Of a stretch of DNA of 17,993 bases, positions 6,467 to 14,352 are shown piece by piece. The first letter of the stretch is position 1, and every line of letters starts with the position of its first letter. The DNA is taken from positions 1 to 17,993 of the forward strand of contig SXIZ01000173.1 of NCBI GenBank assembly GCA_005779525.1, written 5' to 3'. Origin of the DNA: Methylococcaceae bacterium. Its GTDB lineage: Bacteria; Pseudomonadota; Gammaproteobacteria; Methylococcales; Methylomonadaceae. Under the pieces are notes generated by a model. The model was given only the letters and a program-made list of their open reading frames with translations, did not search any database and had not been told where the DNA came from. The position numbers and the translations under genes were made by a program.

Positions 6467-7308
6467 AGACCTGATCTAAAACGCTCTCTTTCCAAAGCTT
6501 CTTTTTTGGCGGCATTGATTACTTGCATTACCCCTTTAACATTGACGGGCTTCTTGTTTTGCGCAATTTTTCCGGTCAACGGCACATCTGGGGTCAGCTT
6601 ACCGTGTACATATAATCCCCAAATTTCCTTGCCATAGTGCGTACCCAGTAATTCTGGAGCAAAGCGTCCAAAATATTCGGTCATATTATTAACATCGCGC
6701 TCTAACATCATAGGCGCATTATTATTTCCCGCAGCATTCACCGCTTGCGGCAAATCAATGATTACGGGCCCCTGAGCGTCTACCAACACATTAAATTCAG
6801 ACAAGTCACCATGCACTAGCCCCGCACATAACATGCGCACGATCTCCTTCAACATACAGGCATGGTATTCCAGTGCTTGTTCACGCGTTAAAATCAAATC
6901 ATTCAAGCGCGGCGCCGCATAACCTTCGGCATCGACAATTAACTCCATTAACAATACTCCATCCATGAAAAAATGCGGCTTTGGCACCCGGACTCCGGCC
7001 TTATCCAATTGATATAAAGCATCCACTTCCGCTGTCTGCCAAGCCGCTTCTTCTTCTTTTTGCCCATAAGCACTGCGTTTAGACATAGCGCGCGCTTGGC
7101 GGCTATTACGTACTTTGCGACCTTCACGATACTGCGCCGCCTGCTTAAAGCTCCGTTGCTTGGCTTCTTTATATACTTTGGCGCAGCTGATTTTATCGCC
7201 ACTACGCACTACAAAAACCTGCGCTTCCTTACCACTCATTAATTGAGCAATAACCTCGTCTATCAAACCATCTTCGAGTAATGGTTCTAACCGCTTTGGT
7301 GTTTTCAT
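6448..7308 (-). CDS. RIO1-like serine protein kinase
   Basis: The start is set at the internal ATG preceded by AGGGGG, giving 286 residues that begin MKTPKRLEPLLEDG, as in Pseudomonas homologues. Kinase features are the nucleotide loop SGKEAQVFVV (25-34), the ATP-anchoring Lys44 in CAKVYKE, the catalytic loop HGDLSEFN with Asp168 and Asn173, and the metal-binding Asp185 in IDLPQAV. The lysine- and arginine-rich insert KQRSFKQAAQYREGRKV (50-66) is typical of RIO1-type flexible loops. RIO1 acts in small-subunit ribosome maturation in archaea and eukaryotes; the bacterial substrate is not established. The frame could extend 15 codons upstream, but without homology support. Confidence 0.88.
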   Translation of the reverse strand: MKTPKRLEPLLEDGLIDEVIAQLMSGKEAQVFVVRSGDKISCAKVYKEAKQRSFKQAAQYREGRKVRNSRQARAMSKRSAYGQKEEEAAWQTAEVDALYQLDKAGVRVPKPHFFMDGVLLMELIVDAEGYAAPRLNDLILTREQALEYHACMLKEIVRMLCAGLVHGDLSEFNVLVDAQGPVIIDLPQAVNAAGNNNAPMMLERDVNNMTEYFGRFAPELLGTHYGKEIWGLYVHGKLTPDVPLTGKIAQNKKPVNVKGVMQVINAAKKEALERERFRSGLSEPKN

Positions 7309-7443
7309 AAGCCCCCTACGACTCCCCCACAAAGCTGCATATGCAGCGTCCACTGTTTACGCGCGGATAATACCATTAAAACTTAAGCCATGGCAGGCAA
7401 ATGCAGGGGAACTTAGCACCCCGCCCTACGCCAATGCATAGCC

Positions 7444-7471
7444 TTTACTCCGCACCAAATTAGGGTATAGT
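7444..7471 (+). promoter_or_regulatory. Candidate promoter for cytochrome c4
   Basis: TTTACT (7444-7449) and TATAGT (7466-7471) are 16 bases apart, matching sigma70 boxes at four and five of six positions. A start here would give a leader of about 180 bases. It lies in the 347-base gap between the divergent RIO kinase and cytochrome genes, where I see no coding frame. Confidence 0.35.
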
Positions 7472-7543
7472 TTAAGCGTAAAATACGATTTGATGCCTAT
7501 GCTTTGTTCGCTTGCAGATCAAAACTCAGTTTGCCATCCACTA

Positions 7544-7567
7544 ACTGATAATTCTTAAATAATCAGT
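7544..7567. promoter_or_regulatory. Dyad in the cytochrome c4 upstream region
   Basis: ACTGATAATT (7544-7553) and AATAATCAGT (7558-7567) are inverted copies with one mismatch around CTTA. The site lies about 90 bases before the cytochrome start. It could be an operator or a leader hairpin. It does not match the Fnr/Anr half-sites TTGAT and ATCAA exactly. Confidence 0.3.
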
Positions 7568-7655
7568 CAACCTCACTCTGGAGCGTGCATAATTTTTACC
7601 CGCGTGTATAACATGAAGGCCTCGACCCCAACTACAATAACTTAGGAGTATATTT

Positions 7656-8216
7656 ATGAAAACAATAATTAACGCCATTATTCTCCTGACTGCCTGTTAT
7701 CTCCCTACGGTCTCTGCAGCCGATAGTAATGCTGGAGCACAGAAAGCCGAACAATGCTTCGGCTGCCATGGCAATGAAGGTAATAGTAGCATTGCCGCCC
7801 ACCCCACACTTGCTGGTCAGCAAGCCAATTACTTAAGCAATCAGTTAAATGCCTTTCGTACAGGAACACGCACCAATGCCATCATGAACGGCATGGCCAA
7901 AAACTTAAGCAACACTGATATTCAGGATTTAGCGGCATTTTTTGCAAGTCGTACACCGCAGAGTGCGGGAGGTGATCCAAATTTAGCCAAAGCTGGCAGC
8001 GCGTTAGCCAATACCTGCTTGGGATGCCATGGCAACGGCGCCCGCGGTAATGGAGCCGTTCCCAGACTTGCTGGTCAGCAACCCGCCTATCTAAGCAAAC
8101 AACTACATGATTTTAAATCGGGTGCGCGTAAGGGAGGACCAATGCAGGCGATGGTAGCGAATTTATCCGACAGTCAAATTGAGCAACTCGCCGCTTATTT
8201 GGGTAGTTTAAAATAA
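7656..8216 (+). CDS. Dihaem cytochrome c4
   Basis: The 186-residue protein has a signal peptide (1-21, cut after VSAA or nearby) and two repeated cytochrome c domains. Each has a CXXCH haem site (CFGCH 34-38, CLGCH 121-125), then LAGQQ.YLS.QL (52-64 and 138-150), and a Met-containing segment supplying the sixth haem ligand (Met77 or Met80; Met163 or Met166). This tandem layout defines cytochrome c4, a periplasmic electron carrier that feeds terminal oxidases such as cbb3 or nitrogen-oxide reductases. It is slightly shorter than the usual roughly 200 residues. The start ATG has TTAGGAG about 8 bases upstream. It is a single gene followed by a strong hairpin. Confidence 0.95.
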   Translation: MKTIINAIILLTACYLPTVSAADSNAGAQKAEQCFGCHGNEGNSSIAAHPTLAGQQANYLSNQLNAFRTGTRTNAIMNGMAKNLSNTDIQDLAAFFASRTPQSAGGDPNLAKAGSALANTCLGCHGNGARGNGAVPRLAGQQPAYLSKQLHDFKSGARKGGPMQAMVANLSDSQIEQLAAYLGSLK

Positions 8217-8218
8217 CG

Positions 8219-8268
8219 CAAACGCCGCAAGGCTTGTCACTTCGAGTGAGTCTAGCCTTGCGTGTTTG
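8219..8268 (+). terminator. Probable terminator after cytochrome c4
   Basis: CGCAAGGCT (8226-8234) and AGCCTTGCG (8254-8262) form a perfect 9-base stem. It is capped by CACT-TCG-AGTG (8238-8248) and extended outside by CAAAC/GTTTG (8219-8223 and 8264-8268). It starts only a few bases after the stop codon. The U-rich tail is short (GUUUGUUG). Confidence 0.65.
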
Positions 8269-8321
8269 TTGACCTAAACTAAATTGAGATTGGAATACTG
8301 ATTACAGATTGACTACATGAT

Positions 8322-8347
8322 TCTAGGCGGTCAAGCGACCGCCTAGA
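8322..8347 (-). terminator. Perfect hairpin after rne
   Basis: TCTAGGCGGTC (8322-8332) and GACCGCCTAGA (8337-8347) pair perfectly over 11 bases with a 4-base AAGC loop. The hairpin is downstream of the rne stop and between convergent cytochrome c4 and rne, so it probably ends or protects the rne transcript. There is no U run after it on the minus strand. Confidence 0.5.
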
Positions 8348-8373
8348 AACTGCCTAGAAACTGCCTAGAAACT
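8341..8373. repeat. Three tandem copies of an 11-base unit
   Basis: GCCTAGAAACT occurs three times in succession without mismatch (8341-8351, 8352-8362, 8363-8373), ending four bases from the last base of the rne stop codon. The first copy contains the 3' arm of the adjacent hairpin, so the other two copies carry the same GCCTAGA and could pair with the same opposing arm. Confidence 0.85.
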
Positions 8374-8377
8374 CGAT

Positions 8378-10738
8378 TTATTCTTCTAGCTGAGACTTAG
8401 GTTCACTCTGAGGGTAAACACTGACTTCAACTGAACTGCTGGTCGATTGTATGCTAACGTCTTGCGCTACAGCGACATGCTTGTAACGTTCCACCCGTTC
8501 TGCGAATTCTTGATTGTAAGATTTTGGAATGCTTTGCACAGCGGTGCTTTGACTACCCTCTACAAATTTTTCCACCCCACCTTCCCCAGCAAAATCGTTG
8601 CTAGGCGCCGCCTCAGAATTCAAGGATTGCTCGGAATTATTGCGTTTTTCATAACTGCCATTACGTGAGCGACGTCTACTATTGGGTCCGCGTCGAGAAC
8701 CGTTACGCCGTGGATTACGCTTGGGCAATTGTCCCTCGGCATTTAATTCCACAGCCTCGCCACCTTCTTGTAATTCAACTGCCACAGCCTCACCAGTTTC
8801 AGACGCAACTACCGTGGTATATTTTTTTATCGGAATTACCACTTGCACATCAGTATCTTGCTGTTCAAACTTGTCATCCGCAGAGTTCGCATTTTGGCTA
8901 AGCTCATTGTCCACAGGATTTCTAGCTTGGCGGTTTTTATTGCGATTACGATTGTTTCGATTGTTACGCCGTGATGCGTTGCGTGCTTCAGGCGTGCTGG
9001 TAGGCTGAACTGGCTCGATAACGACATCTTCCTTCGGTTCATCGTTATTAGTCGTCCCCGTGGTTCCCACTAATTTATGCCAAAAGCGTTTTATTAAGCT
9101 ATCTGAAATGTTTTTATTTTGTATCGGTGCGGGAGAATCATGCAAAAACTCCTTGATTGCTGGCTTCTCAACCACCACGCGAGACTGCTGTACAAAATCA
9201 GGTATCTTAATGGTTTCTTCTTTCAGTTGCAGATAGCTGGATTTTTCTTCGGGAACATCTTTGGCTTTAACGCGTTCGATCTCATAATCGGGCGTATCTA
9301 AATGTCTGCTCGGCAAAATCACGATACTGACATTTAGACGATTTTCTATTTGTTCTATGGGTTTACGTTTCTCATTTAATAAGAAGGTCGCGCATTCAAT
9401 AGGCAAATGCGCTAACACTTTTTCCGTGCCTTTTTTCATCGCTTCTTCTTCGATAATGCGCAACACCGACAAGGCGACCGACTCCACATTCCGAATCGAA
9501 CCCTGTCCTTTACACCGTGGACACGTCAGCTGCGAAGACTCGCCTAACGACGGGCGTAAACGCTGCCGCGACATTTCCAACAAACCAAAACGCGAAATAC
9601 GACTTGTTTGAATACGCGCACGGTCAATTTTTAAGGCATCGCGTAAACGATTTTCGACTGCGCGTTGATTTTTATTGGACATCATATCGATAAAATCAAT
9701 GACAAATAAACCACCGAGGTCACGCAATCTTAACTGTCTGGCAATTTCGTCAGCGGCTTCCAAATTGGTATTCAGCGCAGTTTCTTCGATGTCCATCCCC
9801 TTAGTTGAACGCGCAGAGTTAATATCAATAGAGGTCAAGGCCTCGGTATAATCAATGACAATTGAACCACCGGATGGCAAAGGCACATCGCGGTTATAGG
9901 CAATTTCAATTTGTGATTCGATTTGATAACGACTAAACAAAGGCACCGCATCTTCATAAAGTTTGGCTTTATGCAAAAAGTGCGGCATCACTTGTTTCAG
10001 GAAGTTTTGCACTAAGCGGAAAGATTCGGCGTTATCAATTAAGATTTCGTCAATATCATTACGTAAATGATCGCGTAAGGCGCGAATGATCACATTGCTT
10101 TCTTGAAAAACTAGAAACGGGGCTTTTTGTTCATTAGAAGAGCGATCAATCGCGGTCCATAACTGCATGAGATAATTCAAATCCCATTGCAATTCTTCAG
10201 TGCTTTTGCCACATCCTGCCGTACGTACAATCAAACCCATGCTATCGGGTATTTCTAAGGCATTCATGGCCTCACGCATATCGTTACGCGTGTCACCCTC
10301 AATTCGCCGTGAAATACCGCCTGCTTTAGGGTTATTAGGCATTAACACCAAATAAGTCCCTGCTAAGCTGATATAGGTCGTTAAGGCAGCCCCTTTATTA
10401 CCCCGCTCTTCTTTTTCGATTTGCACCACGATTTCTTGGCCTTCGTGGATTAAATCTTTTATGGCTGCACGGCTTTTAGTTTCTGATTCGGATTCAACAC
10501 CTTGATGGTAGGAAGGTATAATTTCCTTAAACGGTAAAAAGCCATGTTTATCCGCGCCGTAATTAACAAATGCCGCTTCCAGACTAGGCTCGACTCGAGT
10601 AATAATGCCTTTGTAAATATTAGATTTCTTCTGTTCTTTCGATGGTATTTCAATGTCAAAATCATACATTTTTTGGCCATCGACAAGTGCCACCCGCAGT
10701 TCTTCTGCTTGGGTAGCATTGATGAGCATTCTTTTCAT
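8378..10738 (-). CDS. rne: Ribonuclease E
   Basis: The start is set at the ATG opening MKRMLINATQAEE, matching E. coli RNase E, with AAGGA about 8 bases upstream. The product has 786 residues. The catalytic half contains the S1 domain (about 37-120), catalytic Asp305 (SIDINSAR) and Asp348 (VIDFIDM), and the zinc-link CPRCKGQG (Cys406, Cys409). These are at E. coli positions plus two. It cleaves single-stranded RNA to start mRNA decay and mature rRNA and tRNA. The C-terminal half is much shorter than in E. coli (1061 residues). It keeps a likely amphipathic membrane-binding helix (SLIKRFWHKLV, 547-557) and two Arg-rich RNA-binding stretches (587-607, 673-699). It is divergent from rluC. Confidence 0.95.
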   Translation of the reverse strand: MKRMLINATQAEELRVALVDGQKMYDFDIEIPSKEQKKSNIYKGIITRVEPSLEAAFVNYGADKHGFLPFKEIIPSYHQGVESESETKSRAAIKDLIHEGQEIVVQIEKEERGNKGAALTTYISLAGTYLVLMPNNPKAGGISRRIEGDTRNDMREAMNALEIPDSMGLIVRTAGCGKSTEELQWDLNYLMQLWTAIDRSSNEQKAPFLVFQESNVIIRALRDHLRNDIDEILIDNAESFRLVQNFLKQVMPHFLHKAKLYEDAVPLFSRYQIESQIEIAYNRDVPLPSGGSIVIDYTEALTSIDINSARSTKGMDIEETALNTNLEAADEIARQLRLRDLGGLFVIDFIDMMSNKNQRAVENRLRDALKIDRARIQTSRISRFGLLEMSRQRLRPSLGESSQLTCPRCKGQGSIRNVESVALSVLRIIEEEAMKKGTEKVLAHLPIECATFLLNEKRKPIEQIENRLNVSIVILPSRHLDTPDYEIERVKAKDVPEEKSSYLQLKEETIKIPDFVQQSRVVVEKPAIKEFLHDSPAPIQNKNISDSLIKRFWHKLVGTTGTTNNDEPKEDVVIEPVQPTSTPEARNASRRNNRNNRNRNKNRQARNPVDNELSQNANSADDKFEQQDTDVQVVIPIKKYTTVVASETGEAVAVELQEGGEAVELNAEGQLPKRNPRRNGSRRGPNSRRRSRNGSYEKRNNSEQSLNSEAAPSNDFAGEGGVEKFVEGSQSTAVQSIPKSYNQEFAERVERYKHVAVAQDVSIQSTSSSVEVSVYPQSEPKSQLEE

Positions 10739-11293
10739 TAAGTTATCCTTGTTATTGCCCTGCTCCATTATCAGATTTTACAGCTAACATCCGCTACAAT
10801 ACGAAATTGGCTTAAGTTTGGTAGTTTAAGCACAGGCACAACACCTGTAGATTATTGGTATCTGCATTACTTTTTTGCAATATCACTGGCAATTTTATTG
10901 CTGGTCTTAGTGTGCTAGCGAATTACTTGCATGTTCAATAAGCCACCGCTGGAGCTAGCTTTAATATCAACCTGTCGCATGCTGTCCATGGAGGAATAAA
11001 CTCAGCATCAGGACAGCTATCGCGTGGGTGTCTTGTTGTAAAATCTTTCCTAAACAGGAGTCGTAAATCGCTCATCATGGGTCGAGCGATAAAACCCAAA
11101 AAAATCTTTTATTGAAGAATTAATACGTTAAACATATATCTTCTGGTTTTATAAAGTTACGCAGAATGCAAGCTGCTATTCTTCTATGGCGTAATAGTCT
11201 TAATAATTATTAAAACTCGCTTAATATAGCAATGTTACGCACATACATCAATTTAAACCATCAATCCACTAAACTTACTGGTATCATTATTAT
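10739..11293. promoter_or_regulatory. rne-rluC divergent intergenic region with hairpins (rne leader)
   Basis: These 555 bases hold no credible gene. Inverted repeats are GCTTAA/TTAAGC (10810-10831), ACAGG/CCTGT (10832-10848), GCTGTCC/GGACAGC (10981-11017) and ATCGCTC/GAGCGAT (11067-11090). In E. coli the same gene pair is divergent, and the long rne leader forms hairpins that RNase E recognises to control its own mRNA. A similar role here is inferred from position. I could not place promoters with confidence. Confidence 0.4.
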
Positions 11294-12253
11294 ATGAAAA
11301 CAGAATCACCGCAGAATAAACCAGAAGTACAGTGGGTTGAAATTACCGAAGCGAATAACGATCAACGGCTGGATAATTTTCTCATCACCCGCTTGAAAGG
11401 CGTCCCTAAAAGCCTGATATACCGAGTTGTTCGTAAAGGCGAGGTCCGGGTGAACAAAGGGCGTGTCGATGTCAAGTATCGCTTGAATATTGGTGACATT
11501 GTCCGTATTCCCCCAATTCGGGTGGCAGAAAAAGTAGAACTGGATTATGTCTCCAATGGCTTATTAAATAAATTAGAACAAGCAATTTTATTCGAAGACG
11601 CAGCGTTGTTGGTCATGAATAAACCCGCGGGTTTCCCGGTGCATGGCGGCAGTGGCGTGAATGCGGGTATTATTGAGGGTTTACGCCAAGTTCGCCCCGA
11701 TGCCCATTTTTTAGAGTTGGTGCACCGCTTGGACAAAGATACCTCGGGCTGTTTAATTATTGCCAAAAAGCGCAGTGCCTTACGTAAATTACATGAAATT
11801 TTTCGTGAGGATCAAGTCCACAAAACTTATCTAGCTTTGCTTGCTGGACAATGGCTACATAAAAAACTGGTGGTAACGCAGCCTTTACTCAAGCATTCTA
11901 GTGAAAGTGGTGAACGGGTGGTCTGTGTCAGCGCCCAAGGCAAAGCCGCAGAAACGCTGTTTCGACGCGTAGCCTTATATCGTGACACTACCTTAGTGTC
12001 AGCGACCCCCAAAACCGGGCGCACCCACCAAATCCGGGTACACGCAGCATGGATGGGCCACCCAATTATTGCAGATGAACGTTATGGCAATTTTGAACTT
12101 AACCGTGAATTTAAAAAACGCGGTTATAAACGTTTATTTTTACATGCGGAAAAATTAGAATTTATACACCCGGTCAGCGGCGAACTCGTCGCTTTTCACG
12201 CCCCCTTACCTGAGGCTTTACAGCATTTGTTACAGCATGAAAAACCGCTTTGA
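11294..12253 (+). CDS. rluC: 23S rRNA pseudouridine synthase RluC
   Basis: The 319-residue protein has an N-terminal S4 RNA-binding domain (about 22-82, LDNFLITRLKGVPKSLIYRVV) and an RluA-type pseudouridine synthase domain. The signature VHRLDKDTSG carries the catalytic Asp147 (Asp144 in E. coli). Further core pieces are LLVMNKPAGFPVHGG (105-119) and KTGRTHQIRVH. RluC makes pseudouridines at 955, 2504 and 2580 of 23S rRNA. The divergent position next to rne and the downstream HAD phosphatase are conserved neighbours in related bacteria and favour RluC over RluA or RluD. There is no clear ribosome-binding site before the ATG. Its last 17 bases overlap the next gene. Confidence 0.93.
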   Translation: MKTESPQNKPEVQWVEITEANNDQRLDNFLITRLKGVPKSLIYRVVRKGEVRVNKGRVDVKYRLNIGDIVRIPPIRVAEKVELDYVSNGLLNKLEQAILFEDAALLVMNKPAGFPVHGGSGVNAGIIEGLRQVRPDAHFLELVHRLDKDTSGCLIIAKKRSALRKLHEIFREDQVHKTYLALLAGQWLHKKLVVTQPLLKHSSESGERVVCVSAQGKAAETLFRRVALYRDTTLVSATPKTGRTHQIRVHAAWMGHPIIADERYGNFELNREFKKRGYKRLFLHAEKLEFIHPVSGELVAFHAPLPEALQHLLQHEKPL

Positions 12254-12893
12254 TACCATCATTTTTGACTGGGATGGCACCCTGATAGACTCAATCTCGT
12301 GGATAGTTGAAAGCCTGCAAAGCGCAGCACACCTCTGCGATTTCCCTAGCCCAGCAGAACAAGCCGCAAAAGATGTCATTGGCCTGAGCATCGAACAAGC
12401 CATGCAAACACTTTTTCCTACGGCCACTGCTGCGCAGATTCCTCAATTAGTCGCTGGCTATCGCCATAGATACGAACAATTCCATATTGGTCCGGAGCAT
12501 TTATTTGCAGGCGTGTATGACATGCTGGTCAAGCTCAAACAATCAGGCTACACCCTGGCGGTAGCAACGGGCAAAACCCGTGCTGGATTGCAAGATGCAC
12601 TGCACGCGACGGGAACGGAAGGCTTATTTGACATTACCCGCTGTGCCGATGAAACCGCGTCCAAGCCTGAGCCTTTGATGCTATTACAAATTCTCCAGCA
12701 TACCCAAACACAGAGTCATCGCGCTTTAATGGTTGGCGATTCCACACATGATATGCAAATGGCTGCCAATGCCAACATGGCGGCGGTTGCCGTGAGTTGC
12801 GGCGCCCACCCAGCCGAGGTATTGCAACAATTTAACCCAGTGTTTTGCTTATCGCAACCTGCAGAATTACTAGAACTCATTTATCGAGATTAA
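12237..12893 (+). CDS. HAD-family hydrolase, phosphoglycolate phosphatase-like
   Basis: The 218-residue protein has all four HAD motifs. Motif I is DWDGTLIDS with nucleophile Asp11 and acid/base Asp13. Motif II is Thr111 in VATGK. Motif III is Lys143 in SKPEP. Motif IV is GDSTHD with Asp168 and Asp172. A helical cap (about 20-90) places it in subfamily IA, with phosphoglycolate and pyrophosphate phosphatases. It removes phosphate from a small metabolite that cannot be named from sequence. The start overlaps the end of rluC by 17 bases in another frame and lacks a clear ribosome-binding site, so translation is probably coupled. The sppA-like gene begins 6 bases after its stop. Confidence 0.9.
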   Translation: MKNRFDTIIFDWDGTLIDSISWIVESLQSAAHLCDFPSPAEQAAKDVIGLSIEQAMQTLFPTATAAQIPQLVAGYRHRYEQFHIGPEHLFAGVYDMLVKLKQSGYTLAVATGKTRAGLQDALHATGTEGLFDITRCADETASKPEPLMLLQILQHTQTQSHRALMVGDSTHDMQMAANANMAAVAVSCGAHPAEVLQQFNPVFCLSQPAELLELIYRD

Positions 12894-12899
12894 TTAAAT

Positions 12900-13874
12900 A
12901 TGGATCATATACCCGAAAATTCGAACTCGCAAAAGTCCTCAACCTCCAGTTCCTGGGAACGTACCGTCTTAGAAAAATTGGCATTCTCTGCCATGCATGA
13001 ACAACGCCGCGCTCGCCGTTGGAGTGTATTTTTCAAAAGCTTGATGTATGTTTATCTTACGATTATCGTCGGCCTGTTAGTTTATCCCAAATTGAATCTC
13101 GACAAATCTGATACTGGTAAAGACCACGCGGCAGTGGTTGATTTAGTCGGCATGATTGCCGAAGATCAAAACGCCAATGCCAAAACCATTATTGGCAGCT
13201 TGAGAGATGCGGTCAAAGACAAAAATACCAAAGGCATCATCATCCACGCCAACTCTCCTGGCGGTAGTCCGGTACAAGCCTCGGATGTGTATGATGAAAT
13301 TCGAGCCATTAAAAAAGAGCATCCAGATTTACCTATCTATACCGTGGTCAGTGATATGTGCGCCTCTGGCTGCTATTACATAGCAGCCGCCAGCGACAAA
13401 ATTTTTGTCAATCAGGCGAGCATCATTGGCTCAATTGGAGTATTAATGGATGGCTTTGGCTTCGTCAATGTCATGGATAAACTTGGCGTCGAGCGACGTT
13501 TGCTGACTGCGGGCGCACACAAAGCCATGCTAGATCCTTTTTCACCCGTCAAAGAAAACGAAACCGAATATATGCGCGGCCTTTTAAACGAAGTACATCA
13601 ACAGTTTATCAAAGCAGTACGCACCGGGCGTGGTGATCGCTTAAAAGAAACGGAAGATATGTTCTCAGGTTTAGTGTGGACTGGCGAATCCAGTCTAAAA
13701 TTAGGCATAGCAGATGCCTTGGGGAATGACGATTTTGTGGCGAAAGAAATCATCGGCACCAAAAAACTCGTCAACTTTACCCAAGAAGAATTGTTAATTG
13801 ATCGAATTGCTGGAAAACTGGGCGCCTCGATAGAGTACGCACTCAAAAGTGTGAACAAGATCTCATTTTTATAG
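12900..13874 (+). CDS. sppA: S49-family signal peptide peptidase, SppA-like
   Basis: The 324-residue protein has a basic N-terminus (RRARRW, 36-41), one membrane anchor (about 46-62), and a periplasmic ClpP-like domain. The catalytic Ser156 lies in CASGCYY and Lys208 in AGAHKAML. The 52-residue spacing is that of the short, single-domain SppA type (Bacillus SppA Ser147/Lys199), not the duplicated E. coli protein. HANSPGGSP (116-124) and SIIGSIGVLMD (174-184) are further S49 hallmarks. It degrades cleaved signal peptides and possibly other membrane remnants. It is third in the rluC-HAD-sppA set. The ATG sits in an AT-rich junction with only a weak GAGA upstream. Confidence 0.92.
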   Translation: MDHIPENSNSQKSSTSSSWERTVLEKLAFSAMHEQRRARRWSVFFKSLMYVYLTIIVGLLVYPKLNLDKSDTGKDHAAVVDLVGMIAEDQNANAKTIIGSLRDAVKDKNTKGIIIHANSPGGSPVQASDVYDEIRAIKKEHPDLPIYTVVSDMCASGCYYIAAASDKIFVNQASIIGSIGVLMDGFGFVNVMDKLGVERRLLTAGAHKAMLDPFSPVKENETEYMRGLLNEVHQQFIKAVRTGRGDRLKETEDMFSGLVWTGESSLKLGIADALGNDDFVAKEIIGTKKLVNFTQEELLIDRIAGKLGASIEYALKSVNKISFL

Positions 13875-13912
13875 ACCCAATTCAGTCCAAATTCATCATT
13901 CGTACTTTAGGA

Positions 13913-13924
13913 TAGTTATAACTA
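13913..13924. promoter_or_regulatory. TAGTTATAACTA palindrome upstream of the PepSY gene
   Basis: A perfect 12-base palindrome lies about 65 bases before the PepSY start codon, in the only sizeable gap upstream of the PepSY-phoP-phoQ genes. It is a candidate operator or part of a promoter. No PhoP-box pair (GTTTA direct repeats) is evident. Confidence 0.25.
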
Positions 13925-13988
13925 AAAACCATCTTCAGCGAATTAGCTGTTAAGTGACATTGTGTATTTTTTAAATGTTAGGCGGGTT

Positions 13989-14291
13989 ATGAAAATTTTT
14001 TTTGTGCTTATTTTGATTAACTTGCTTGCCGCTCACCCCGTGCTTGCAGAAGAACCTGCGGCCCCGGCAACACCGGGGCTACCGTCTAATCCTGTAAGCA
14101 CGGAAATGAGTCTAGAACAAGCAACTAAACAAGTTGTGAGCGGCGCAGCTGGACGCGTTTTGTCTGCCAAAACTGAAGATATTGATGGAAAAAAAATGCA
14201 CGTGATCAAAATTCTGACTGAAGATGGCAGAATTCAGCAACAGATAGTCGATGCCCAAAGCGGCGCATTAGTGGATAAAGATATTAAATAG
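13989..14291 (+). CDS. Small periplasmic PepSY-domain protein
   Basis: The start is the ATG preceded by AGGCGGG, giving 100 residues beginning MKIFFVLILINLLA. The signal peptide ends at about residue 20 (VLA), followed by a Pro/Ala linker. The rest (about 37-100) fits a PepSY domain: SLEQATKQVV, a GGRVLSA-like turn (GAAGRVLSAKTED), a strand with HVIKILTEDG, then QQQIVDAQSGALV. PepSY proteins bind or inhibit peptidases, and many are encoded beside PhoPQ-type sensors. The gene is 61 bases ahead of the response regulator with no terminator between, so the three genes probably form an operon. A role in modulating the sensor is inference. Confidence 0.82.
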   Translation: MKIFFVLILINLLAAHPVLAEEPAAPATPGLPSNPVSTEMSLEQATKQVVSGAAGRVLSAKTEDIDGKKMHVIKILTEDGRIQQQIVDAQSGALVDKDIK

Positions 14292-14352
14292 CCGATTTTT
14301 ATACTAAAATTGGGCGCAAGTTAAATGTGGAAGCAAGTTTAGGATAGGGTGT

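Noticed and set aside
7309..7353. Fifteen-codon N-terminal extension of the RIO kinase
   Set aside because: The internal ATG has a strong AGGGGG site and begins exactly where the Pseudomonas homologue starts.
8341..8373. Three 11-base repeats as a CRISPR or insertion-site remnant
   Set aside because: The units are contiguous with no spacers, and no transposase or Cas gene is nearby.
8665..9008. Overlapping open frames antisense to the rne C-terminal region
   Set aside because: They mirror the Arg-rich low-complexity codons of rne and show no family features or start signals.
10739..10768. Upstream start for RNase E adding ten residues
   Set aside because: The MKRMLINATQ start is conserved in RNase E and has its own AAGGA site.
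11067..11090. ATCGCTC/GAGCGAT hairpin as a terminator
   Set aside because: The T-rich stretch lies before, not after, the stem in the rne direction, and the plus strand is followed by A; more likely a leader structure.
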